64,000 bases of DNA from CAYTMY01 sp964618075 (GCA_964618075.1 CAZTZO010000002.1:115358-179357); one strand, 5' to 3'. Numbered from the stretch's first letter, positions 52,152-61,340 are shown. A program made the numbers and translations. The notes: generated by a model not told the origin, from the letters alone.

Positions 52152-53786
52152 ATGGTAATTACAGATTTACTCGAAAGGAATGCAAAGCTTTATGGCAAAG
52201 AAGTCGCCCTTGTTGAAATAAACCCTTCGGACGAGAGAGACAAAGCCGTAACGTGGAAAGAGTTCAACCTCATTGAGGGAACAGGCGGCAGTAAATATCG
52301 CCGAGAAATGACGTGGGGAAGATTTGAAAAGAAAGCAAACAGATTCGCTAACTTGCTATTGACAAGAGGAGTAAAAAAAGGTGAAAAGGTAGGCATACTG
52401 CTAATGAACTGCCTTGAATGGCTCCCGATATATTTCGGTATATTAAAGACCGGTGCAATTGCCGTGCCTCTTAACTACAGATATTCTGCCGACGAAATAG
52501 AGTACTGTCTTAAGCTTGCTGAGGTAAACGTGCTGGTGTTCGGGCCCGAGTTTACACAGAGAGTCGAAACTGTACTTAATAATCTGACGGATATCAGAGA
52601 TTTCTTTTTCGTGGGAGACGATGTTCCCGAGTTTGCCGATAATTATGATAAATTTGTACACTACTGCTCCGCAGTGCCTCCTGCTATCAGTCTTCAGGAG
52701 GAGGACGACGCTGCCATATACTTTTCTTCCGGCACAACAGGATTTCCCAAGGCTATTTTGCACGCGCACAAGGCTTTGATAAATTCCTGCCGAACGGAGC
52801 AGGCTCATCACAAGCAGACAAAAGACGATGTGTTCTTATGCATACCTCCCTTATACCATACCGGAGCAAAAATGCATTGGTTCGGCAGCCTGATAAGCGG
52901 TAGTAAAGCAGTTATTTTAAAGGGTACAAAGCCGGAATGGATACTAAGAGCAATATCTGAGGAAAGATGCACAATCGTATGGCTTCTGGTGCCGTGGGCT
53001 CAGGATATCCTTGATGCGATAGATGACTCAACTGTTGATTTGAGCGGAATGCAGCTTGAACAGTGGTGGCTTATGCATATAGGGGCGCAGCCTGTACCGC
53101 CAAGTTTAATAAAAAGATGGAAAGAGCATTTCCCGAAGCATTTATATGACACAAATTACGGATTAAGCGAATCTATTGGGCCGGGCTGCGTTCATCTGGG
53201 AATTGAAAACGTCAATAAAGTCGGTGCGATAGGTGTTCCCGGTTACCTTTGGGAGGCTAATGTCGTAGACGAAAGAGGAAACGAAGTAGCAACTGAAGAA
53301 GTGGGCGAGCTTATAGTAAAGGGCCCCGGCGTGATGAAGTGTTATTTTAACAATCCTAAGGCGACTGAGGAGGTATTAAAGGACGGCTGGTTGTATACCG
53401 GAGATATGGCAAAGGTAGATATTGACGGTTTCATTTATCTCGTGGACAGGAAAAAAGACGTAGTTATATCGGGCGGAGAAAATATTTATCCGGTACAAAT
53501 CGAAGATTTTTTAAGGAAAAACGAAAAAATAAAGGATGTTGCCGTAATAGGCGTTGCCGATGACAGGCTCGGAGAAATTGCGGCGGCTATAATCGAGCTT
53601 AAACCCGGTGTAAAATGCACCGAGGATGAAATAAATGAGTTTTGCAGTGAGCTTCCTCGTTACAAAAGACCCAGAAAGGTTATATTTGACAAGGTGCCTC
53701 GTAATTTGACGGGGAAAATAGAAAAGCCCGTGTTAAGAGCTCGCTACGGAGGTGAAATGCTCGTTGAAAAGGAAAGTACAAAGTAG
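52152..53786 (+). CDS. Acyl-CoA synthetase (AMP-forming, class I adenylate-forming)
   Basis: 544 residues. AMP-binding motif YFSSGTTGFPKAIL (~193), YGLSES (A5), YTGDMAKVD (A7), DRKKDVVISGGENIYP (A8) and NLTGKIEK with the C-terminal lysine (A10) are all intact. It activates a carboxylic acid to its CoA thioester; medium-chain or aromatic acids are possible. The strong AGGAGGA lies before the ATG. Control by a tyrosine T-box is unusual and suggests a tyrosine-derived acid such as a 4-hydroxyphenyl carboxylate, but this is inference. The next gene is 8 bases downstream. Confidence 0.88.
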   Translation: MVITDLLERNAKLYGKEVALVEINPSDERDKAVTWKEFNLIEGTGGSKYRREMTWGRFEKKANRFANLLLTRGVKKGEKVGILLMNCLEWLPIYFGILKTGAIAVPLNYRYSADEIEYCLKLAEVNVLVFGPEFTQRVETVLNNLTDIRDFFFVGDDVPEFADNYDKFVHYCSAVPPAISLQEEDDAAIYFSSGTTGFPKAILHAHKALINSCRTEQAHHKQTKDDVFLCIPPLYHTGAKMHWFGSLISGSKAVILKGTKPEWILRAISEERCTIVWLLVPWAQDILDAIDDSTVDLSGMQLEQWWLMHIGAQPVPPSLIKRWKEHFPKHLYDTNYGLSESIGPGCVHLGIENVNKVGAIGVPGYLWEANVVDERGNEVATEEVGELIVKGPGVMKCYFNNPKATEEVLKDGWLYTGDMAKVDIDGFIYLVDRKKDVVISGGENIYPVQIEDFLRKNEKIKDVAVIGVADDRLGEIAAAIIELKPGVKCTEDEINEFCSELPRYKRPRKVIFDKVPRNLTGKIEKPVLRARYGGEMLVEKESTK

Positions 53787-53793
53787 CACAATT

Positions 53794-54453
53794 ATGTTAA
53801 ATAACAAAAATACAGACACTGTGATCTTCGATCTTGACGGAACTCTTCTTGACACGCTCGACGATTTAACAAATGCAACGAATTATGTGCTGAATACATA
53901 CGGCTACCTTTCAAGAACGAGAGATGAAGTAAAAAGCTTTGTCGGTAACGGCTTGTTTATGCTTATCGCCCGCGCTATACCTGAGATAATCTCAAAAGAG
54001 GATATGAATAAAGCTTTCTTGCTCCTTCGCGATTATTATACAAAAAATTGCAAAATAGAAACGAAACCCTTTGAGGGAATAACGGATATGCTTCTTCGCT
54101 TAAAAAAAGAAGGCTATAAGCTTGCCGTTGTATCAAACAAAAACGACAGCGCCGTAAAAGAGCTTTGCGATTATTATTTCAACGGGCTTATCAACACCGC
54201 CGTCGGAGAAAGAGACTCTGTCAGAAGAAAGCCTTATCCCGACAGCATCAACGAGGTGTTGAAGGTATTAAACAGCGACAGAGAAAAAAGTGTTTATGTC
54301 GGCGATTCGGAAGTGGACAAATACACTGCGGACAATGCAAACATGAAATGCATATTGGTCGATTGGGGATTTCGCACAAAACAAATGCTGATACAATACA
54401 ATCCCGAAATAATTATTGACGAGCCGAATGAAATATTTAAATATTTAAAATAA
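53794..54453 (+). CDS. HAD-superfamily phosphatase (phosphoglycolate phosphatase-like)
   Basis: 219-residue HAD phosphatase. DTVIFDLDGTLLDTLDDLTNA holds the nucleophile Asp and motif I; VVSNKN is motif II, RRKPYPD has the Lys of motif III, and VYVGDSEVDKYTADNA motif IV. A four-helix cap (C1) lies between. ATG 53794 is the family-appropriate start, although no clear ribosome site precedes it. The frame is open from GTG 53752 within the upstream gene, and coupling to that gene is likely. The substrate could be phosphoglycolate or a vitamin phosphate, given thiN 13 bases downstream. Confidence 0.82.
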   Translation: MLNNKNTDTVIFDLDGTLLDTLDDLTNATNYVLNTYGYLSRTRDEVKSFVGNGLFMLIARAIPEIISKEDMNKAFLLLRDYYTKNCKIETKPFEGITDMLLRLKKEGYKLAVVSNKNDSAVKELCDYYFNGLINTAVGERDSVRRKPYPDSINEVLKVLNSDREKSVYVGDSEVDKYTADNANMKCILVDWGFRTKQMLIQYNPEIIIDEPNEIFKYLK

Positions 54454-54465
54454 GGGCTGAGTAAA

Positions 54466-55101
54466 ATGAATATATGCTATATCATCGGAGCCTTAGAGGA
54501 TTCTTATAAGTTTAATAAGTATCAGGGGGATATTATCATTGCCGCAGACGCGGGCTACAATAATCTCAAAGGTAAAAAAGCCGATTTTGTTGTAGGCGAC
54601 TTCGATTCGCTCGGATATGTTCCTCAGAATGAAAATATCATCAAGCATCCCGTACGAAAGGACGATACGGACACCATGCTTGCGGTAAAAATAGGCTTGG
54701 ACAGTGGGTATAAGAACTTTGTGATAATGGGAGGCATGGGCGGTAAAATCGACCACACCATAGCAAATATTCAAGTTCTTGCTTATTTAAATAAGGAGGG
54801 CGCAAAGGGCGCCTTGGTAAAAGACGGCGTTACGGCGGTAATGTTAAGCGAAGGCGAAATACATTTTGATAAAAGTGCTTCGGGAAGGATCTCCGTGTTC
54901 TCATATTCTCCTGTTTGCAGAGGAGTTTTTCTTTCGGGGCTTGAATATCCGCTTGAAAACGCAGATTTGATTAACAGCTTTCCCTTGGGAGTAAGCAATT
55001 CATTTACAGGCGCACCTGCCGTAGTTAAAGTAAAAGAAGGAACTTCGCTTATTATTTGGGAGGATAGTCTTGACCGGTGCGATTATATGTGCGATAATTA
55101 A
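54466..55101 (+). CDS. thiN: Thiamine pyrophosphokinase
   Basis: Transfers pyrophosphate from ATP to thiamine, giving TPP. The 211 residues contain IIAADAGYNNL, FVVGDFDSLG, DTDTMLAVKIGL and GGMGGKIDHTIANIQ, the full TPK core, followed by the C-terminal beta domain (FPLGVSNSFTG). It is the last gene of the T-box unit but lies directly before a TPP-riboswitch-controlled thiamine operon. The likely promoter of that operon overlaps its last 30 bases. In this window no thiL is present. Confidence 0.93.
   Translation: MNICYIIGALEDSYKFNKYQGDIIIAADAGYNNLKGKKADFVVGDFDSLGYVPQNENIIKHPVRKDDTDTMLAVKIGLDSGYKNFVIMGGMGGKIDHTIANIQVLAYLNKEGAKGALVKDGVTAVMLSEGEIHFDKSASGRISVFSYSPVCRGVFLSGLEYPLENADLINSFPLGVSNSFTGAPAVVKVKEGTSLIIWEDSLDRCDYMCDN
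55070..55098 (+). promoter_or_regulatory. Promoter of the thiamine operon
   Basis: TTGACC (55070-55075) and GATAAT (55093-55098) with a 17-base spacer inside the 3' end of thiN. The start would fall near 55105, just before the TPP aptamer. Confidence 0.65.
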
Positions 55102-55107
55102 TTGTTC

Positions 55108-55198
55108 TGACAGGGGAGCTCGTCTTGACGTGCTGAGAGGAAGCCGTATGCTTCGACCCTATAACCTGATGTGGGTAATGCCAACGTAGGGAGTGTAA
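55108..55198 (+). promoter_or_regulatory. TPP riboswitch (THI box)
   Basis: The conserved blocks are all present in order: GGGGAGCTCG, TGCTGAGAGGAAG, ACCCTATAACCTGAT, GTGGGTAATGCCAACG and TAGGGAG. A terminator follows after about 17 bases, so TPP probably causes premature termination. Confidence 0.96.
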
Positions 55199-55214
55199 AT
55201 ACTTGCCAACGCAC

Positions 55215-55243
55215 GAGAATACCGCATAGGTATTCTCTTTTTT
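55215..55243 (+). terminator. Riboswitch-controlled terminator
   Basis: 9-bp stem GAGAATACC / GGTATTCTC (55215-55223 and 55229-55237) with six T. Confidence 0.9.
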
Positions 55244-55289
55244 ATTATTCACACAGAACATAAATTATTTTATGGGAGTGTATTAGAGA

Positions 55290-56465
55290 ATGCAGGAAAA
55301 AAAAACATCCGTATTATCAAACGGGCTGATATGGTTCGGTGCAGCCGTTTCAATTGCCGAAATACTTACCGGTACATTGTTCGCACCATTGGGCTTTGTT
55401 AAAGGTATATCAGCTGTTATCATCGGACATTTGATCGGCTGCGCATTATTGTTTTTTGCCGGACTTATTGGAGCGAAAACATCTAAAAGCGCAATGGACA
55501 CGGTAAAGCTTTCTTTCGGAGAGAAGGGTTCAATACTATTTTCGTCTCTGAATGTGCTGCAGCTTGTAGGCTGGACTGCCGTAATGACTTTAAGCGGCGC
55601 GACGGCTGCCAATTCCATATTTCCGTCCTTATCAAGTGAAATATGGTCTGTGATAATAGGTCTTTTGATCGTTGTGTGGATTTTGATAGGAGTCAAAAAT
55701 TTAAACAAAGTCAATATTGTCGCTATGTCGGGACTGTTTATTTTAAGCGTTGTTTTAAGCACCGTTATTTTTAAAGGTGAGCTAACGATTCCGACGAACT
55801 CTTATATAAGCTTCGGTGCGGCGGTTGAATTGTCTGTGGCAATGCCTTTGTCGTGGCTGCCGCTTATATCCGATTATACTCGCACGGCAAATAAACCCTT
55901 TGCAGCAACATTTACAAGTGCGGCGGTATATTTCTTCGTCAGCTCATGGATGTATGTAATAGGAATGGGTGCAGCTATGCTTACCGGCAATGGTGACATA
56001 GCTTTGATAATGCAAGCCGCGGGGCTGGGCATTGCCGGACTACTCATTATTGTGTTTTCAACGGTAACGACGACCTTTTTGGACGCTTATTCCGCTGGAG
56101 TAAGCGCAGTCAGCATTAACGGCAAAATAAAAGAAAAACCCATGGCAGTTATTGTTTGCGTAATAGGTACCTTGCTTGCCGTGTTTACGCCTATATCAAG
56201 CTTTGAGGATTTCTTATATCTTATAGGCTCTGTATTTGCGCCTATGATAGCTTTGCAGATAACAGACTATTTTATTTTGAAGAAGGATTCGTCAAATAAG
56301 AGCGTAAACTGGCAGAATATCATTCTATGGGCTATAGGTTTTGTTCTATACAGAATATCACTGCGAATAGATACTATCGTTGGCAACACTCTGCCTGTGA
56401 TGCTTATAACCGGCGTAATATGCTTCATGACCGAAAAAATAAGGAGAAAAAATAACAATGTTTAA
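55290..56465 (+). CDS. cytX: CytX-type hydroxymethylpyrimidine permease (NCS1 family)
   Basis: 391-residue, 12-helix member of the nucleobase:cation symporter-1 family. LSNGLIWFGAAVSIAEILTG is the typical N-terminus, and MPLSWLPLISDYTR is the conserved central segment. As the first gene after the TPP riboswitch and before thiM it is the usual CytX, importing hydroxymethylpyrimidine or a related precursor. It ends by overlapping thiM by 8 bases. Confidence 0.9.
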   Translation: MQEKKTSVLSNGLIWFGAAVSIAEILTGTLFAPLGFVKGISAVIIGHLIGCALLFFAGLIGAKTSKSAMDTVKLSFGEKGSILFSSLNVLQLVGWTAVMTLSGATAANSIFPSLSSEIWSVIIGLLIVVWILIGVKNLNKVNIVAMSGLFILSVVLSTVIFKGELTIPTNSYISFGAAVELSVAMPLSWLPLISDYTRTANKPFAATFTSAAVYFFVSSWMYVIGMGAAMLTGNGDIALIMQAAGLGIAGLLIIVFSTVTTTFLDAYSAGVSAVSINGKIKEKPMAVIVCVIGTLLAVFTPISSFEDFLYLIGSVFAPMIALQITDYFILKKDSSNKSVNWQNIILWAIGFVLYRISLRIDTIVGNTLPVMLITGVICFMTEKIRRKNNNV

Positions 56466-57279
56466 AGAAATGCTTGATAATGTAAGAGAGAAAAAGCCTC
56501 TTATTCATAATATAACCAACTACGTAACAGTGAACGACTGCGCAAATATATTACTTGCCTGTTCCGCATCCCCAATCATGGCGGACGACATACAAGAGGT
56601 GTGTGATATCACTTCGATTTGCCAAGGGCTCAATATTAATATCGGCACGCTGAACTCTTCAACAATAGAAGCAATGTTTGCGGCAGGGAAGAGAGCAAAT
56701 GAGCTTAAGCACCCGATAGTACTTGACCCTGTCGGAGCAGGCGCATCAAAATTAAGGACGGATACCGCAGAGAAGCTTATCGACCAACTTGATATTGCAT
56801 TGCTGCGCGGCAACATTTCGGAAATAAAGGCTCTTGCTCTCGGCATAGATAAAACTCATGGAGTAGACGCTGATATTAACGATGCGGTTACGACAGAAAA
56901 TCTGGATAGCTCAGTAGCCTTTGTGAAGGGCTTCGCAAAGAAACTCGGGACAGTTATCGCCGTGACAGGCGCAATAGATATAGTCGCTGATGAAAAGAAT
57001 GCCTATGTAATATATAACGGCAATGCTATGATGAGTAGTATTACAGGCAGCGGTTGTCAGCTTTCTGCCCTTAGCGCGGCTTTTATAACTGCCAATGATA
57101 CGCAAATATTAAAATCATCGGCGGCGGCTGTTGTTTCTATGGGACTTTGCGGAGAGATTGCTTATAAAAGAATGAATGATAGCTGCGGTAACGCAAGCTA
57201 CGCAAAATACATAATAGACGCAATGTATAATCTTAAAGGAGAAGACATAGAAAAGGGCGCTAAATATGAAGTGCGATAA
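56458..57279 (+). CDS. thiM: Hydroxyethylthiazole kinase
   Basis: Phosphorylates hydroxyethylthiazole for thiamine salvage. 273 residues with PLIHNITNYVTVNDCANI, MADDIQEV, DPVGAGASKLRTD and TGSGCQLSALSAAF, the Mg/ATP-site motif. The start codon overlaps cytX, and its 3' end overlaps thiE by 14 bases, showing tight coupling. Confidence 0.95.
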   Translation: MFKEMLDNVREKKPLIHNITNYVTVNDCANILLACSASPIMADDIQEVCDITSICQGLNINIGTLNSSTIEAMFAAGKRANELKHPIVLDPVGAGASKLRTDTAEKLIDQLDIALLRGNISEIKALALGIDKTHGVDADINDAVTTENLDSSVAFVKGFAKKLGTVIAVTGAIDIVADEKNAYVIYNGNAMMSSITGSGCQLSALSAAFITANDTQILKSSAAAVVSMGLCGEIAYKRMNDSCGNASYAKYIIDAMYNLKGEDIEKGAKYEVR

Positions 57280-57907
57280 AAAAATTATGCTGCTTTACGC
57301 TGTTACAGACAGATTTTGGACAGGTGACAAAAGCTTGTATGAGCAGGTCGAGGAGGCACTAATAGGAGGAGTAAGCTGTTTGCAGCTTCGGGAAAAGGAG
57401 CTTGAACATGACGATTTTTTAAACGAGGCTTTTGAGATAAAAAAGCTTTGTAAGGCTTATAATGTTCCTTTTATAATAAATGATAATGTCACAGTTGCCA
57501 TGGAGTGTTCTTCAGACGGCATTCATGTTGGACAGCATGATATGAGAGTATGCGACGTAAGAAGTATTGTAGGTGAAAATATGTTACTCGGAGTATCCGT
57601 CCAAACTGTCAGTGAAGCGCTTGACGCACAAAAAAACGGAGCGGACTATCTTGGAGTCGGAGCAGTTTTTAAGACTTCTACAAAATCAGATGCAGACAGC
57701 GTAAGCTATGAAACACTCAAAAAAATATGCTCAGCAGTAGATATCCCTGTAGTTGCCATAGGCGGTATAACAAAGGACAATATACTCTCGCTATGTAACA
57801 GCGGTATTGACGGGGTTGCTCTCGTATCGGCAATTTTCTCAAGCTCGGATATACAAAATGAATGCAGAAAGCTCAAAAAATTAGCGCAGAAAACGGTGGA
57901 AAAATGA
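57266..57907 (+). CDS. thiE: Thiamine phosphate synthase
   Basis: Joins HMP-PP and thiazole phosphate to give thiamine monophosphate. 213 residues: SCLQLREKELEHD, FIINDNVTVAMECSSDGIHV, GADYLGVGAVFKTSTKSDA and VVAIGGI are classical ThiE blocks, with the phosphate-binding loops in place. Overlaps thiM; its TGA overlaps the next ATG. The product TMP then needs either phosphorylation by ThiL (not seen here) or dephosphorylation and ThiN. Confidence 0.95.
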   Translation: MKCDKKIMLLYAVTDRFWTGDKSLYEQVEEALIGGVSCLQLREKELEHDDFLNEAFEIKKLCKAYNVPFIINDNVTVAMECSSDGIHVGQHDMRVCDVRSIVGENMLLGVSVQTVSEALDAQKNGADYLGVGAVFKTSTKSDADSVSYETLKKICSAVDIPVVAIGGITKDNILSLCNSGIDGVALVSAIFSSSDIQNECRKLKKLAQKTVEK

Positions 57908-58551
57908 AAATAAATGGGGCAATTTTTGACTTTGACGGTACAATTATGGATTCTATGTATGTCTGGGAAAATGTTGCCTCGGATTACCTGATAAATCGCG
58001 GTTTGCAGCCAAGAGCCGGACTTAGAGAAAAGTTTAAGACGCTCAGCATCTATCAGGCAGCTAGCTATTACAGGGAAGAATACGCCATTAAAGACAGCGT
58101 TGAAACAATAGTTAATGATGTAAATGCAATAGTCGAGCATGCATACTTTTACGATGTATTGCCAAAAGACGGTGTAAGAGAGTTTTTAACCATGCTTGCA
58201 GGAAAAAACGTTGCCATGTGTATTGCAACAGCCACGGATAAATACTTGGTGGAAGCTGCGCTTGAAAGGTGCGCATTGTCGGATTATTTTAAAGCGGTTT
58301 TTACGTGCAGCGACATAGGAAAGGGAAAGGACAGTCCGGATATATATTTTGCTTCGTTAGGTGAGATAAACACAAAGAAGGAAGAAACGGTCATTTTCGA
58401 GGACGCTTATTATGCGGCTGCAACAGCAAAAAAAGCTGGTTTTTACGTCGCCGGTATATATGATAAGTACGAAAGGAATGTTGCAATGTTAACGAACAAT
58501 TCGGATATATATTTTAATTCTTTTATTGAAGCGACGGAGGTTTTTAAATGA
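57904..58551 (+). CDS. HAD-family phosphatase in the thiamine operon
   Basis: 215-residue HAD hydrolase with a helical cap. GAIFDFDGTIMDSMYVWE carries the catalytic Asp pair, CIATATDK motif II, GKGKDSPD the Lys, and VIFEDAYYAAATA motif IV. The ATG overlaps the thiE stop; the frame begins 14 codons earlier inside thiE without a ribosome site. Its position between thiE and thiD suggests thiamine phosphate or HMP phosphate as substrate. A TMP phosphatase would allow ThiN to complete TPP synthesis. This is inferred from context and cannot be read from residues. Confidence 0.85.
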   Translation: MKINGAIFDFDGTIMDSMYVWENVASDYLINRGLQPRAGLREKFKTLSIYQAASYYREEYAIKDSVETIVNDVNAIVEHAYFYDVLPKDGVREFLTMLAGKNVAMCIATATDKYLVEAALERCALSDYFKAVFTCSDIGKGKDSPDIYFASLGEINTKKEETVIFEDAYYAAATAKKAGFYVAGIYDKYERNVAMLTNNSDIYFNSFIEATEVFK

Positions 58552-59327
58552 AAAAGGTACTTACAATAGCAGGCTCGGATTCGAGCGGTGGTGCCGGAAT
58601 ACAGGCTGATATAAAGACTATCACGGTGCATAAAATGTACGCCATGAGCGCTATTACGGCGCTTACCGCACAAAATACAACGGGCGTATACGATATTATG
58701 GAGGCTTCTGATAAATTTGTGGCAGAGCAGCTTGACTGTATTTTTACGGATATTTTCCCCGACGCAGTCAAAATCGGTATGGTATCCAACGCAACGATAA
58801 TAAAGACCATCGCAAATAAGCTTAAGGAATATAAAGCAAAAAATATAGTAATAGATCCTGTTATGGTGTCCACAAGCGGCTTTAAGCTTATTTCGCAGGA
58901 CGCCATAGACGCTCTGACAAACATTCTTTTGCCTTTAGGTGACGTTATTACTCCGAATATACCCGAAAGCGAGGTATTATGCGGTTTCGAAATAAAGAAT
59001 AAAAACGATATGCATAGAGCCGCAGAATGCATTTATAGCAAGTACAAAGTAGCTGTTCTTGTAAAAGGGGGACATCTCGTAAATGATGCAACCGATTTGT
59101 TGTACCAAAACGGTAAAGACAACTGGTTTGTTTCTGAAATGATCGATAATCCGAATACACACGGTACAGGCTGCACTTTATCCTCTGCAATCGCATGCGA
59201 GCTTGCAAACGGGCACACTCTCGAGGATAGCATAAGGCTTGCTAAAGAGTATTTAACAGGTGCATTGAAAGAAATGATGAATTTAGGCTCTGGAGCAGGT
59301 CCATTAGATCATACTTATGTGATATAA
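58548..59327 (+). CDS. thiD: Hydroxymethylpyrimidine/phosphomethylpyrimidine kinase
   Basis: Two-step kinase giving HMP-PP. 259 residues with AGSDSSGGAGIQADIKT at the N-terminus, DPVMVSTSG, VKGGH and THGTGCTLSSAIA, the ATP-binding GTGC motif. It overlaps the HAD gene by 4 bases and is the last gene of the thiamine operon. With CytX, ThiM, ThiE and ThiN the locus is a salvage pathway; thiC is not in the window. Confidence 0.95.
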   Translation: MKKVLTIAGSDSSGGAGIQADIKTITVHKMYAMSAITALTAQNTTGVYDIMEASDKFVAEQLDCIFTDIFPDAVKIGMVSNATIIKTIANKLKEYKAKNIVIDPVMVSTSGFKLISQDAIDALTNILLPLGDVITPNIPESEVLCGFEIKNKNDMHRAAECIYSKYKVAVLVKGGHLVNDATDLLYQNGKDNWFVSEMIDNPNTHGTGCTLSSAIACELANGHTLEDSIRLAKEYLTGALKEMMNLGSGAGPLDHTYVI

Positions 59328-59372
59328 TGAAATTAGTCATGAGTAAATTATAATAAATTTCTAAATGAAAGG

Positions 59373-59981
59373 ATGATATTAATGGACACAAAAACGACGA
59401 TCGAAAATTTGGAAAAGCACGGTTTTAAAGTATCATACTTTGAAACGAAAGAAAAAGCGACGGAGTATATAAGCGATAGTATTAAAGGAAAAACCGTCGG
59501 CATAGGCGGCTCCGCTACCGTTGAGGAAATTGGTTTGTTTGATATGATAAGTAAAGAAAACGAAGTATTTTGGCACTGGAAGGACAAGGCTCCTGAGGTG
59601 AGAAAAAAAGCGGTAGGTTCGCAGATATATATTTCTTCTGCGAATGCGGTTTCTCAAACAGGCGAAATAGTAAATATCGACGGCAACGGAAACAGAATTT
59701 CTGCAATGCTGTTCGGCCATGAAAATGTGTATATTATAGTGGGAACGAATAAAATAACAGAGGATTTGGACAGTGCGATAAAAAGGGCAAGGAATATTGC
59801 CGCCCCGCTCAATGCCAAGCGCATGAACGCAAAAACGCCCTGTGCGTCAAGCGACGAAATCAAATGCTTTGACTGCGACAGCCCGGGAAGACTCTGCAGA
59901 GGTATGAGCATAGTGGAAAGAAACATGAGAGGAAATGCTCAAACTGAAGTGATAATAATAAACGAAGAGCTCGGGTATTGA
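59373..59981 (+). CDS. LUD-domain (LutC/DUF162) protein
   Basis: 202-residue protein. GKTVGIGGSATVEEIGLFD near the N-terminus is the glycine-rich LUD motif; SANAVSQTGEIVNIDGNGNRISAMLFG and YIIVGTNKI are the conserved core. A C-terminal Cys-rich part, TPCASSDEIKCFDCDSPGRLC, is typical of the shorter anaerobic subgroup. LutC in B. subtilis helps lactate oxidation, but no lutA/lutB is near. Function is otherwise unknown. A TATAAT at 59323-59328 may give it its own promoter. Confidence 0.85.
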   Translation: MILMDTKTTIENLEKHGFKVSYFETKEKATEYISDSIKGKTVGIGGSATVEEIGLFDMISKENEVFWHWKDKAPEVRKKAVGSQIYISSANAVSQTGEIVNIDGNGNRISAMLFGHENVYIIVGTNKITEDLDSAIKRARNIAAPLNAKRMNAKTPCASSDEIKCFDCDSPGRLCRGMSIVERNMRGNAQTEVIIINEELGY

Positions 59982-60000
59982 TAATTACTGAATAAAATGA

Positions 60001-60029
60001 TTGTATGACGAGTATATAAGATTTATAAT
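60001..60029 (+). promoter_or_regulatory. Promoter of the amidohydrolase gene
   Basis: TTGTAT (60001-60006), 17-base spacer, TATAAT (60024-60029). The ATG is 30 bases downstream with AAGGAGA between. Confidence 0.65.
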
Positions 60030-60059
60030 GGGCACATAAAGTCAAGGAGATGAACTATT

Positions 60060-61340
60060 ATGAAGTATGCGTACATTAACGGTATAATACTTGACGGCTC
60101 AGAGGACATGAAGCCGGTCGAAGGAAAAGTTATACTTACTGACGGCGAGAAGATACTGGATATTGTCGAAAAAGACGCCGATATATCAGGTTATGAAATA
60201 ATAGACCTTGTCGGCAAATATATAATGCCGGGGCTTATCAACCTTCATGTACATCTTCCGGCAAGCGGAAAGCCCAAGAAAAAGCAGACGGACAATGCTA
60301 AGCTTGTTAAAACACTCACAAGCAACGCTGTTCTGAGAAAAGTCGTAAGAAAGATGTGCGAAGGATATGCGCGTACTCAGCTGTTAAGCGGCGTTACGAC
60401 AATAAGAACGGTGGGTGGAGTTTTAAACAATGACAGCCTTATACGTGATGATATTTTATCTGGAGCTGTTGTAGGTCCGAGGATTCTTGCCTCAAACATG
60501 GCGGTTTCGGTGCCCGGGGGGCATATGGCAGGTTCTCTTGCTTATATGGCAAAAAGCGCCGAAGAAGCAAAAGACTATGTCGATTTGATAGCGAAGGATA
60601 AACCGGATATTATCAAGCTGATGATAACGGGCGGCGTACTTGACGCTAAGGTAAAGGGTGAGCCGGGAGAGTTGAAAATGCCTCCCGAATATGTCAAAGC
60701 GGCTTGTGATGAGGCACATAAGCTTGGGTTTAAAGTCGCATCTCATGTTGAAAGTCCCGAAGGAGTAAAAGTGGCTCTTGAAAACGGTGTCGACAGCATT
60801 GAGCACGGAGCTAAGCCCGATGATGAAATAATCGCTTTGTTCAAGAAAAATAAAGCATTTCTCGTGACGACTCTTTCGCCTGCTCTTCCGTATGCGTTAT
60901 TTGACCGTTCGATAAGCAATGTTACTGAGATGGAGCAATACAACGGAGAAGTTGTATTTGAAGGGATAAAGGAATGTGCGCGTGCCTGTCTGAAAAACGG
61001 CGTTCCCGTTGGCTTGGGAACGGATACGGGTTGTCCTTATATCACGCAATACGATATGTGGAGAGAGATAAACTATTTCCACAAATATTGCGACGTTACG
61101 AATACGTTCGCATTATATACGGCAACAAAGCTCAACGCTTCTCTTGCAGGGCTTGAAAACGTAACAGGAAGCATTAAGGCAGGGCTATGTGCAGACTTTG
61201 TTGTAACAAAAGACAATCCCTTGGATAATCTTGAAGCACTCAGAAATATCAGCATGGTAGTAACGCGCGGAAAAGTAATAAACGAGCCTAAGGTGAAAAA
61301 AATGCCGCAGGTCGAAATCGAGTTGGATAAATTTGTTTAG
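60060..61340 (+). CDS. Metal-dependent amidohydrolase
   Basis: 426-residue TIM-barrel hydrolase. The metal site is visible: HVH in INLHVHLPASG (~61-63), the likely carboxylated Lys in IIKLMITGG, His in SHVESPEG, EHG, and Asp in GTDTG near residue 322. The N- and C-terminal beta sandwich (INGIILDGSE, GLCADFVVTKDNPL, VVTRGKVI) is normal. Closest in style to prolidase/imidazolonepropionase-like members; the substrate is not determinable. Single-gene unit between its promoter and a terminator. Confidence 0.84.
   Translation: MKYAYINGIILDGSEDMKPVEGKVILTDGEKILDIVEKDADISGYEIIDLVGKYIMPGLINLHVHLPASGKPKKKQTDNAKLVKTLTSNAVLRKVVRKMCEGYARTQLLSGVTTIRTVGGVLNNDSLIRDDILSGAVVGPRILASNMAVSVPGGHMAGSLAYMAKSAEEAKDYVDLIAKDKPDIIKLMITGGVLDAKVKGEPGELKMPPEYVKAACDEAHKLGFKVASHVESPEGVKVALENGVDSIEHGAKPDDEIIALFKKNKAFLVTTLSPALPYALFDRSISNVTEMEQYNGEVVFEGIKECARACLKNGVPVGLGTDTGCPYITQYDMWREINYFHKYCDVTNTFALYTATKLNASLAGLENVTGSIKAGLCADFVVTKDNPLDNLEALRNISMVVTRGKVINEPKVKKMPQVEIELDKFV

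Noticed and set aside
53752..53793. Upstream GTG start of the HAD gene inside the ligase gene
   Set aside because: It would add 14 residues that do not resemble the HAD N-terminus, so ATG 53794 was preferred.
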